Positions 1 through 5,789 of a stretch of DNA of 10,449 nucleotides are shown here, piece after piece. The first letter of the stretch is position 1; every line of letters begins with the position of its first letter. The notes under the pieces are model-generated. The model was given only the letters and a program-made list of their open reading frames with translations. It had not been told where the DNA came from and did no database searches. The DNA is taken from contig JAJZSM010000033.1 in NCBI GenBank assembly GCA_021849765.1, positions 1 through 10,449 of the forward strand, read 5' to 3'. Made by a program: the position numbers and the translations under genes. Source of the stretch: Actinomycetes bacterium (GTDB taxonomy: Bacteria; Actinomycetota; Acidimicrobiia; Acidimicrobiales; RAAP-2).

Positions 1-1
1 T

Positions 2-229
2 CCGATCTCGGCGCACGCCGCGGGGTGCTGGGCGCACCGTGACGAGCTGCTGGGCTACGACCCGGGCTTCAACCCGGGCGTGGGCCTGGGCACGGCGAAC
101 TGCGAGATGGGCGTGGGCTTTGCGGTCGTGGGAAATTCCGGCTCGTTCGTCGACCTGATCGAGTTGCCCGCCGCGACGCCGCCGGCGATGAGCTTCACCT
201 GGGCGAACAACGTCGCACCGTATTTATAG
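2..229 (+). CDS. C-terminal end of a probable secreted CAP/SCP-like domain protein (partial)
   Basis: The frame is open from the left edge of the window to a TAG at 227-229, giving 75 residues of a protein whose start lies outside. The segment AGCWAHRDELLG, followed about 25 residues later by NCEMGVGFAVVG and then by SFVDLIELP, resembles the last part of actinobacterial CAP (cysteine-rich secretory protein/SCP) domains. In those a GCWGHRD-like turn with a cysteine is followed by a second cysteine and closing beta strands. Such proteins are usually exported and their role is often unknown. Whether this one has a signal peptide cannot be seen. The fold assignment comes from pattern memory only. 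An unrelated exported protein with one disulfide is the main alternative. No clear terminator follows the stop codon. Confidence 0.5.
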   Translation, partial: PISAHAAGCWAHRDELLGYDPGFNPGVGLGTANCEMGVGFAVVGNSGSFVDLIELPAATPPAMSFTWANNVAPYL

Positions 230-243
230 GGGCGAGTGCGCTC

Positions 244-280
244 GGTTAGTTCGAGCCCTGGTAATTGAGTCGTTCTAACC
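244..280. repeat. 6-bp inverted repeat between the CAP-like gene and the response regulator
   Basis: GGTTAG at 244-249 is matched by CTAACC at 275-280, with 25 bases between. It lies just downstream of the partial gene's stop codon and upstream of the regulator's putative promoter. It could be a weak hairpin or a regulator site. The arms are short, so chance is a serious alternative. Confidence 0.25.
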
Positions 281-302
281 ACGCCAGCGCGCCGCGGGTT
301 CC

Positions 303-308
303 TAGACT
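303..308 (+). promoter_or_regulatory. Putative -10 element of the response regulator transcript
   Basis: TAGACT fits the TANNNT pattern of housekeeping -10 elements and ends exactly six bases before a GTG at 315. The same distance is seen before the starts at 4261, 6003 and 9625. No convincing -35 hexamer was found about 17 bases upstream, which is common in high-GC actinomycetes. Confidence 0.35.
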
Positions 309-314
309 CAGGTC

Positions 315-377
315 GTGCGAAGCTGTGTGTGCGCGAGAGCGGGAGTTGGGGTCTCGGGACCGGTGGCGGCCCCGTGA
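315..377 (+). CDS. Candidate 20-codon leaderless leader peptide overlapping the regulator start
   Basis: A short frame starts at GTG 315 and ends at TGA 375-377, with predicted product MRSCVCARAGVGVSGPVAAP. A TANNNT hexamer (303-308) ends six bases before the GTG, so a transcript starting at about 315 would begin with the start codon itself. The TGA overlaps the GTG start of the downstream response regulator in a GTGA arrangement (374-377). That regulator has no usable Shine-Dalgarno sequence close to its start, so translational coupling would explain how it is translated. The peptide carries two cysteines close together (Cys-Val-Cys). Small cysteine-containing leaderless ORFs that control a downstream gene are known in mycobacteria, but usually upstream of sulfur genes. 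The ORF is inferred from position and overlap only. It may be fortuitous. Confidence 0.35.
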   Translation: MRSCVCARAGVGVSGPVAAP

Positions 378-1090
378 CCACGGTGCTGATCGTCGAGGAC
401 GACCCGGACGTGGTCGGCGTGCTCGAGCGCTACCTCGTTGGCGAGGGCTACGCCGTGGTCGCGGTGAGCGACGGCGCCTCGACGCTCGCCGCGGTCGCGG
501 CCCACGAGCCCGACCTGGTGTTGCTTGACATCGTGCTCGGCGAGGAGGACGGCCGCGAGATCCTGCGTGAGATGCGCTACATCAGCGACGTGCCGACCAT
601 CTTTCTCACCGGCCGGGGCCTCGAGTCCGAGCGCATCGCCGGGCTGAAGCTCGGCGCGGACGACTACATCGTCAAGCCCTTCTCACTCGGCGAGCTCTCG
701 GCGCGCATCGCCTCGGTGCTGCGCCGCGCCGGCTCGAACGCGGTCGACCGCTCGATCAGCGCGCCCACGATGCGCTTCGGGGACCTCGCGATCAACGAGA
801 ACACCTACGAGGTCACCCTGCACGGGGAGATCGTGGAGCTGACCAGCAAGGAGTTCGCGCTGCTCGCCTTCCTCGCGGCCTCGCCTCGCCAGGTCTTCTC
901 GCGCCAGCAGCTGCTCGAGCACGTGTGGTCCTCGTCCAACGAGTGGCAGAACGAGGCCACGGTCACCGAGCACGTGCGCCGGCTGCGCGTGAAGCTCGAG
1001 TCCGACCCCGAGCAGCCCCGCTACATAACCACCGTGCGCGGCGTCGGCTACCGCTTCGAGCCCGGCGAGCACCACCGCGCCGACGCCTAG
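374..1090 (+). CDS. OmpR/PhoB-family DNA-binding response regulator
   Basis: A 238-residue cytoplasmic two-component response regulator and transcription factor. The receiver domain (residues 1-115) has the acidic pair Asp9/Asp10, phosphoacceptor Asp52 in LVLLDIVL, Thr79 and Lys101 in VKPFS. The C-terminal winged helix (about 135-235) shows the family signature LTSKEFALLAFLA, the recognition region VTEHVRRLRVKLE and the wing ending in RGVGYRFEP. Length and domain order are normal for the family. The GTG at 374 is chosen because the receiver's first strand (TTVLIVEDD) starts right after it. A GTG at 329 would add 15 residues rich in Gly and Ser. No Shine-Dalgarno sequence sits at a proper distance, but a 20-codon frame overlaps the start. 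Its neighbour is a hybrid histidine kinase on the opposite strand, tail to tail, with the two stop codons overlapping. The kinase could be its partner, but the arrangement does not prove it. Target genes cannot be deduced. Confidence 0.93.
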   Translation: MTTVLIVEDDPDVVGVLERYLVGEGYAVVAVSDGASTLAAVAAHEPDLVLLDIVLGEEDGREILREMRYISDVPTIFLTGRGLESERIAGLKLGADDYIVKPFSLGELSARIASVLRRAGSNAVDRSISAPTMRFGDLAINENTYEVTLHGEIVELTSKEFALLAFLAASPRQVFSRQQLLEHVWSSSNEWQNEATVTEHVRRLRVKLESDPEQPRYITTVRGVGYRFEPGEHHRADA

Positions 1091-1097
1091 CGCGTCG
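1081..1097. repeat. Dyad around the shared stop codons of the convergent regulator and kinase genes
   Basis: CGACGC (1081-1086) and GCGTCG (1092-1097) can pair as a 6-bp G/C-rich stem. The five-base loop contains CTAG (1087-1090), which supplies the TAG stop for both strands. With no U-tract, it could at most be a weak bidirectional terminator of the kind proposed for actinomycetes. It may equally be chance symmetry imposed by codon use. Confidence 0.35.
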
Positions 1098-3582
1098 CAC
1101 CCCGGCGCGCCAGCAGCTCGACGACCCGATCGAGCAGCTGACTCGGGCGAAAGGGCTTGGCGAGGAAGTCACAGACCCGCGGGGCGAGCCCGTCGAGCAC
1201 CGACGGGTCGGCCGTGCCCGAGACGAGCAGGATGGCGGGTGCCCCCGGCTCGACCGGGATCCGCGCGGCGAGGTCGACACCGGAGACCTCGCCCATGACG
1301 ACGTCACTCACCACCAGGTCGAGGGACGCATCGAGCGACTCGAGGGCGGCCTCGCCCGAGGCCGCCTCGAGCACGGCGTAGCCGTTGCGGCGAAGCACGT
1401 GCGCGACGAGGTGGCGCAGGCCGTCGTCGTTCTCGACGACGAGGATCATCGCCCCGCCCGTCGCGACGGGCGGTTCGGCGGGCGGTTCGGCGGGCGTCGC
1501 CGAGGGTGCCGGCGCCCCAACGAGGGGCAGCGCGGTCTCAAAGGTCGTCCCCTGCCCGAGTACTGAGCGGGCGACGATCGAGCCACCGGACTCCTCCATG
1601 AGTCGACGGGCGGCCGCGAGTCCGAGGCCGGTGCCGGCGAAGGGCCCCTTGGTCGTGAACATCGGGTCGAAACAGTGCGCCAGGGTCTGCTCGTCCATGC
1701 CGGTGCCGGTGTCGATGACTCGCAGGACGGCGTAGGCGCTGCTCCGGTCGACCTGGTGCTTAGCGTCGAGGTCGCGACCCGCGAGCCGCTCGATCTCGAC
1801 GCGCACCTCGCCGCCCCGCTCCATCGCGTCTCGGGCGTTGATCACCAGGTTGAGCAGCATCTGCTCGAAGCGGTCCGCGTCGATGCGCACCCAGACGCCG
1901 CGTTCGGGTCCCGACCAGGAGAAGGCGATCGCGCCACCCAGGATGCGCTCGATAACGGCGGCGTTGGACTCGACGACCGAGGCGGGATCGAGCACCGAGG
2001 GGTCGGGCCGCTGCGTGCGCCCGATCGTCTGGAGCTGGCCCGCGAGGGCGGCCGCCCGGCTGGTCGTGGCGACGATGGCCGTCGCGGCCTCGCGGGTCGG
2101 CCCCTCGTCGAGCTCGCCGACCAGCAACTCTGCGTAGCCCGAGATGATGGTGAGCAGGTTGTTGAAGTCGTGGATCGCGGTGCCGGCGACCAGTCCGCGG
2201 ATCTCCATCGTGTGGGCGTGGCGCAATTCCTCGCGCATCTGGCGTCGGTCGGTGATGTCATCGATCAGCGTGAGCCACGTCGACTGCGTGACGTCACTGG
2301 CCGCCAGGCGCCGGGCGGCGACCGTGAGGTCCCGGGCGCGACCGCCGATGTCGACGCCTCGGATCTCGAGCGCGCTGGGCAGCTCGCCGGCGGCGACCTC
2401 GCCCCACAGGTCGCGAAGCGGCGCGAGCACGTCGGCGGGGAGCGTCGGTGCCACCGTCGCGGGCGAACCCGGCCAGTTGAAGATGCTCGCCGCCGCGCGG
2501 TTCCACCACCGCACACGCTCCTCGAGGTCGACTTCGAGGATGCCGACCGGGGCAGAGTCCACGAGTACGCGCCAGCGTGCCTCACTCGCGCGGATGGTCG
2601 CGTTGAGCTCGGCCGTGGTCATCGTGGTGGCGGCGGTCTGGGTGAGCAGGGTCATCACCTCGACGTCCTCGTCGGCGACGGGACCGGTGCGGTGGATTCC
2701 GAGCCTGCCGCGTCGCGCGCCCGAGGCGTCGCGCACCGCACAGACGAGCCACTCCGAGCCGATCCACGTGCCGTTGCGGTCCCCGCCCGGGGGCAGCGAG
2801 ACGTCCCGGGGGTGCTCGGGATCCTCGTCGGCGCGGGTCACGCGACGTGGCGGGCCGTCTTCGACGAGCACGGCGGTGTCGGCGTTAAAGAGCTGTCGTG
2901 CTCGCTCGACGGTCTCGCGAGCGAGGTGGTCGTCGCGTGTCGACTGCAGCGAGAGTGAGGCGGCGAGCAGGTCGCGCAACCGCTCGGCGACTCGGTAGGC
3001 GGCCGCCGTCGCGGCGTTCGCCCGCCGGCGCAGGTCGAGCCGCTCGATCGTCGTGGCGGCCCCCCAGGCCATCTCGTCGGCGGCCGTCGACTCCATCGGG
3101 CCGAAGCCGGGGTGTGGCTCATCGCGCCCAAGGGCGATGACGGCCTCGGTCTCGTCGTGTACCGCGAGGGGCATCACGAGACAGCGCGCGAGGCCGGTCG
3201 TCACGTCGGCCGGCAGGCGCTGCTGGCGGCCTTCGGCGGCGGCCCGTTCGAGCGCGGCCTCGAGGTCGGGGACCCGGTCCACGATCGCTGCCGCGGCCGC
3301 GTCGCCCGATCTCGCGGGGCCGTCGAGCGCGAGCAGCCGGCGATGCCGCGGGCGAAGCACGTCCACGACGATCCAGTCGCAGAACTCGCCGATCACGACG
3401 GTTGCCAGCGCGGCGGCGACCGTGTCATAGTCGTCGGCGATCGTCTCGCCCGGCGGGGCGACGCTCGCGGCCGCGCGCACCGAGGCGTATCGTCGGGTGA
3501 CGTCGACGGCGCGCTGGATCGCGGCGTCGTCTTCGCCGGCGCGCCGGCGGCGCGGCTCGACCGGAGGAACCATCGCGGTCAC
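1087..3582 (-). CDS. Soluble hybrid sensor histidine kinase (GAF-GAF-PAS-HisKA-HATPase-REC)
   Basis: An 831-residue hybrid histidine kinase that autophosphorylates on His and can pass the phosphate to its own receiver. Two GAF-like sensory modules (about 50-182 and 195-325) precede a PAS domain (about 330-445). The HisKA helix carries His471 in AIHDFNNLLTIISGYAELL. The ATPase domain has the N box around Asn578/Asn582, G1 DTGTGM (Asp624), an F box FDPMFTTK and G2 GTGLGL (650-655). A Pro/Ala linker (about 688-708) leads to a C-terminal receiver with Asp760, Ser788 and Lys809. No membrane segment is visible, so it should sense a cytoplasmic signal. The receiver's first acidic cluster reads Glu717-Asn718, where a second acid (usually Asp) is expected. 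The start is GTG 3580-3582; an in-frame ATG three codons later is a real alternative. The HDFNNLL motif is typical of NtrB-like hybrid kinases. Ligand and target are unknown. Confidence 0.93.
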   Translation of the reverse strand: MTAMVPPVEPRRRRAGEDDAAIQRAVDVTRRYASVRAAASVAPPGETIADDYDTVAAALATVVIGEFCDWIVVDVLRPRHRRLLALDGPARSGDAAAAAIVDRVPDLEAALERAAAEGRQQRLPADVTTGLARCLVMPLAVHDETEAVIALGRDEPHPGFGPMESTAADEMAWGAATTIERLDLRRRANAATAAAYRVAERLRDLLAASLSLQSTRDDHLARETVERARQLFNADTAVLVEDGPPRRVTRADEDPEHPRDVSLPPGGDRNGTWIGSEWLVCAVRDASGARRGRLGIHRTGPVADEDVEVMTLLTQTAATTMTTAELNATIRASEARWRVLVDSAPVGILEVDLEERVRWWNRAAASIFNWPGSPATVAPTLPADVLAPLRDLWGEVAAGELPSALEIRGVDIGGRARDLTVAARRLAASDVTQSTWLTLIDDITDRRQMREELRHAHTMEIRGLVAGTAIHDFNNLLTIISGYAELLVGELDEGPTREAATAIVATTSRAAALAGQLQTIGRTQRPDPSVLDPASVVESNAAVIERILGGAIAFSWSGPERGVWVRIDADRFEQMLLNLVINARDAMERGGEVRVEIERLAGRDLDAKHQVDRSSAYAVLRVIDTGTGMDEQTLAHCFDPMFTTKGPFAGTGLGLAAARRLMEESGGSIVARSVLGQGTTFETALPLVGAPAPSATPAEPPAEPPVATGGAMILVVENDDGLRHLVAHVLRRNGYAVLEAASGEAALESLDASLDLVVSDVVMGEVSGVDLAARIPVEPGAPAILLVSGTADPSVLDGLAPRVCDFLAKPFRPSQLLDRVVELLARRGATR
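1468..1491. repeat. Perfect 12-bp tandem duplication inside the kinase linker
   Basis: GGGCGGTTCGGC occurs twice back to back (1468-1479 and 1480-1491). On the minus strand it encodes a duplicated Ala-Glu-Pro-Pro unit in the flexible linker between the ATPase and receiver domains. The unit is four codons long, so gain or loss keeps the frame. The likely origin is replication slippage, and linker length may vary between strains. Confidence 0.8.
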
Positions 3583-3720
3583 GGGCTCGTCATCGGGTTG
3601 CGTGGCCGCGCGATCGCCCGAGTCGACCGTACCCGTTGACGGACCTGGGCGCCCGCGAGGATGTCCACCGGTAGTAATGGCCGTAGCTCACCGGACTTAG
3701 TCATGAGGTACGCATCGCTG

Positions 3721-3756
3721 GTCCATCCACGTGATAGCGGCGACGCTACTATGGAC
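3721..3756. repeat. Nested inverted repeat with possible GNRA tetraloop
   Basis: GTCCAT (3721-3726) pairs with ATGGAC (3751-3756). Inside it TAGCG (3735-3739) pairs with CGCTA (3744-3748) around the loop GCGA, which is a stable GNRA tetraloop if transcribed on +. The two stems are separated by an asymmetric internal loop. It might be an RNA hairpin or a regulator site. No flanking gene explains it. Confidence 0.4.
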
Positions 3757-4062
3757 CGGCACTGCGGACGATGACACCCTGGCGCCCTCGATCTTGGCGC
3801 AGCGTAGCGGCGATATCGGAACACTGTCGGGGGCGTCGGTGCTAGTACCGAACCGACTCGTCGATCGTCACGGTATCGACACCGACGTCCCGGGACCTCG
3901 CAGAACAGCGGCGGGCCATCGCCCTGATGTCGACGACTCACTGTCTTCGATCGGGCGAGCTTCTGATCTCGAGTCTCCGCTTAAGTGGTGATGGCCACTG
4001 CGTTCGGTCGATCGATCGTGTTCGTTCAACGACGCAGCAACACGACAGGGCACGAGATGGGC

Positions 4063-4126
4063 GCGCGCGATTTCGCCAGTCATCGTGTCCCGTGTTTGCA
4101 GAGCAACGGCGATTGAAATCGCGCGC
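4063..4126. repeat. 12-bp perfect inverted repeat
   Basis: GCGCGCGATTTC (4063-4074) is exactly complementary to GAAATCGCGCGC (4115-4126) across 40 bases. Three more pairs are possible after a four-base bulge (GCC 4075-4077 with GGC 4108-4110), and the loop contains a small hairpin TTGC-AGA-GCAA (4096-4106). It lies about 135 bases upstream of the helix-turn-helix gene, in a region with no gene. It could be a structured RNA, a protein site or a mobile-element remnant. Confidence 0.65.
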
Positions 4127-4222
4127 ACAACCAACCATGACCGGTCCCGTTCGCTTCTACGCCCTGGTCCAGTTCCGCGCCAGGACGATGTCTGCCAGGA
4201 ATGAGGTCACAATTTCGAGACC

Positions 4223-4237
4223 CCTCGGGTTCCGAGG
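4223..4237. promoter_or_regulatory. Candidate operator of the AbiE-like operon
   Basis: CCTCGG-GTT-CCGAGG is a perfect 6+3+6 inverted repeat. It is centred 31 bases before the start codon and ends eight bases before the extended -10 element, so a bound protein would block RNA polymerase. The first gene of the operon encodes helix-turn-helix domains, so autorepression is the natural reading. AbiE-type antitoxins are known to repress their own promoters through inverted repeats. Confidence 0.55.
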
Positions 4238-4245
4238 CTGGTCTG

Positions 4246-4254
4246 TGTTAGAAT
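4246..4254 (+). promoter_or_regulatory. Extended -10 promoter element of the AbiE-like operon
   Basis: TGTTAGAAT matches the extended -10 pattern TGNTANNNT exactly. The hexamer TAGAAT (4249-4254) ends six bases before the ATG at 4261, so transcription is expected to start at or next to the A of the ATG, giving a leaderless message. No clear -35 is visible, which fits an extended -10 promoter. The candidate operator overlaps the -35 region. Confidence 0.6.
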
Positions 4255-4260
4255 AACGAT

Positions 4261-4989
4261 ATGGAAGTAACTATTTTCGAGGTGGCTTCAGCGCTCAATA
4301 CTTCCGTGCCTCGAGTGACTCGCGCGATGAAGCGCTTGGGTCTCGTCCCGACGCGGGGGTTGCGCAACGGTCGTCAAGTCCAGCTCCTTGACGCTTCGCA
4401 AGTCGCCATTCTCGAGGACGAGTTGGGCTTTGCGCCCACCGTCGACGGATACACCCGAGAAGATATGTTCGTACTCGCCGCCATGAATCTGAGTCCTTAC
4501 GGATTCCGCTCGGTACACACCGTTTCGAGCGCGGCCACTGTAAGTGCTACCACCGCGGCCAAGGTGGTGGCCCGACTGACCCAGAGGGGGTTGATCATCG
4601 TCTCGCCCCAGCGAGAGTTGCTGAATCGCAAAGTGATCACGGTCTCGACGCTGCAGGCCAATCGTCACCACGACGAGTGGCGGCGGCTCTCGGGGCAGAT
4701 TGCCATGGTCCGACTACCGTCGGCAACGCTCTCGCCGACACCGAAGGTCGTCCCTCGCCGCTTCTGGCATCTCTTCTGGAATGCAGATCCTCTGAAGCTT
4801 CCGATCTCCGAACACGCTGACTTCATTGCCACGCGACTGTTGTTGAGCGATGAGCCGCAGGCAATCGCGTGGGCCGCGATCAATCTGCCTCCCAACTCCA
4901 TTGAGCGAACGGCCGATATGCGCAGCACGCCAGAGCCAGATCGTCGGTGGTTCCGTAGTCTCGCCACGGCCATGTCAAGCGAGGACTGA
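4261..4989 (+). CDS. Double helix-turn-helix protein, probable antitoxin/regulator of an AbiE-like module
   Basis: A 242-residue protein. Residues 1-55 look like a MerR/excisionase-type helix-turn-helix (TIFEVASALNTSVPRVTRAM). Residues about 66-128 look like a second winged helix with a typical turn (TVSATTAAKVVARLTQRGLI) followed by a wing. The C-terminal part (about 167-237), with FWHLFWNADPLKLPISEH and an ending around RRWFRSLATAM, resembles a small domain seen in proteins encoded next to AbiEii nucleotidyltransferases. I recall it as DUF6922-like, and that is not checked. The ATG is the first possible start, because an in-frame TAG lies four codons upstream. There is no Shine-Dalgarno sequence, but an extended -10 element sits six bases before the ATG. 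The next gene follows after three bases. Likely role: repress the operon and counteract the downstream enzyme. It does not look like classical AbiEi. Composition is visibly more A/T-rich than the kinase gene. Confidence 0.75.
   Translation: MEVTIFEVASALNTSVPRVTRAMKRLGLVPTRGLRNGRQVQLLDASQVAILEDELGFAPTVDGYTREDMFVLAAMNLSPYGFRSVHTVSSAATVSATTAAKVVARLTQRGLIIVSPQRELLNRKVITVSTLQANRHHDEWRRLSGQIAMVRLPSATLSPTPKVVPRRFWHLFWNADPLKLPISEHADFIATRLLLSDEPQAIAWAAINLPPNSIERTADMRSTPEPDRRWFRSLATAMSSED
4981..4985 (+). promoter_or_regulatory. Ribosome binding site of the AbiEii-like gene
   Basis: GAGGA lies within the last codons of the upstream gene, seven bases before the GTG at 4993. It supports that GTG over later in-frame starts and contrasts with the upstream gene, which has no such site. 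Together with the three-base gap it indicates a translationally linked operon. Confidence 0.6.
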
Positions 4990-4992
4990 GAC

Positions 4993-5736
4993 GTGCCACA
5001 ACGGCGAGTCCCCAAGGGTTCCTCTCACGGTGGCGAATTGGACCGCGAATCAACTCCTGAATCTACCGTCACTCGGTCATCGTCCGCGTTGCCCGACGAC
5101 CTGGTGAAAAAACTGCCACCTGGCACCGGCGCGACGTGGTTGAAAATCGCGCCGCTGCTACCGGTGAGTGCCTACCTGTCGGGCGGCACGGCGCTCACCG
5201 TGCACCTGCTGCATCGAGTGAGCCGAGACCTGGACATCTTCTTGGAGCGTCCCGAGGATCTCCGAGCGCTCTGGATGCACCTACAAACGATCGGTGATGC
5301 GCGCGCCACTCAACACGACGACTCCACCATCAGCTGCGTCATTGACGGCACCAAGGTCCAGGTGCTCGAAGCAACCACACAGAGGATTGTGGCGCCCTTC
5401 GTAGTGGTTGGTGGCATGAGAGTCGCGAGTGTCGAAGACATCATGGCCACCAAGTTGAAGGTCGTCGTCGACCGTGGTGAGCTTCGTGACTACTTCGACA
5501 TCATGACCATTGAACGGGATCGCTCGATCATGGCTGAGACCGGACTGGCGCTCGTCATCGAGAAATACTCTCCCACTCAACCCGACCAGTACATCAAGTC
5601 GATCGTGCGGGCACTCGGGTACCTCGGTGACGTCGAGGACGACCCCGCGCTGCCGGTGTCACGAAGCGTGATCGTGGACTACTGGATGAAACGCCAGCGT
5701 TCGTTACTAAAGCACATCGCCATGTTCGGCGGCTGA
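4993..5736 (+). CDS. AbiEii/AbiGii-family nucleotidyltransferase (probable toxin)
   Basis: A 247-residue cytoplasmic protein with the hallmarks of the AbiEii/MNT nucleotidyltransferase family. Motif I is YLSGGTALTVHLLHRVSRDLD, with Gly64-Gly65, Ser77, Asp79 and Asp81 forming the metal and nucleotide site. A later motif, MATKLKVVVDRGELRDYFDI, has Lys154, Asp160, Arg165, Asp166 and Asp169. The spacing SVEDIMATKL before it is also typical. Characterised family members transfer nucleotides, in the best-studied case pyrimidines onto tRNA acceptor ends, and so arrest growth during phage infection. Here that is inferred from family only. The first 35 residues look disordered, and a later start is possible, but a good ribosome binding site supports GTG 4993. 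It lies three bases after the helix-turn-helix gene, the usual antitoxin-toxin order. A role in metabolic nucleotide transfer is less likely. Confidence 0.88.
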   Translation: MPQRRVPKGSSHGGELDRESTPESTVTRSSSALPDDLVKKLPPGTGATWLKIAPLLPVSAYLSGGTALTVHLLHRVSRDLDIFLERPEDLRALWMHLQTIGDARATQHDDSTISCVIDGTKVQVLEATTQRIVAPFVVVGGMRVASVEDIMATKLKVVVDRGELRDYFDIMTIERDRSIMAETGLALVIEKYSPTQPDQYIKSIVRALGYLGDVEDDPALPVSRSVIVDYWMKRQRSLLKHIAMFGG

Positions 5737-5789
5737 TCGACGCGCTTCCCTCGATCCACCGCGCGGGTGACGTAGCCGCTGTATTCGAA

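Larger units (their letters stand above)
3583..4260. other. Non-coding stretch between the kinase and the AbiE-like operon
   Basis: About 680 bases with no gene I can support. Base composition falls here from the very G/C-rich signalling genes toward the A/T-richer operon on the right. Open frames exist on both strands, for example + 3731-3991, + 3927-4256 and - 3579-3941. None has a ribosome binding site, a recognisable motif or convincing codon bias. The stretch holds a nested hairpin (3721-3756), a 10-bp CGATCGATCG palindrome (4009-4018), a 12-bp perfect inverted repeat (4063-4126) and, at its right end, the operator and promoter of the next gene. The kinase promoter should also lie here. 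TACGGT on the minus strand (3626-3631) is the only -10-like candidate I found and it is weak. Confidence 0.6.

Noticed and set aside
250..262. GTTCGAGCCC-like sequence resembling a tRNA T-arm
   Set aside because: No matching stem, acceptor arm or anticodon arm can be built around it.
683..1075. 130-codon minus-strand frame opposite the response regulator
   Set aside because: It is a shadow of a strongly biased coding region. The + frame has complete receiver and winged-helix motifs.
1675..2958. 427-codon + frame inside the kinase gene
   Set aside because: It lies opposite the kinase coding strand and arises from high G/C content. It shows no domain, while the minus strand has all the kinase motifs.
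3731..3991. 86-codon + frame in the gene-free region
   Set aside because: No ribosome site, no recognisable motif and only moderate third-position bias. Its start lies inside the 3721-3756 hairpin.
3927..4256. 109-codon + frame ending just before the helix-turn-helix gene
   Set aside because: It runs through the inverted repeat, operator and promoter, has no ribosome site and has unbiased codons.
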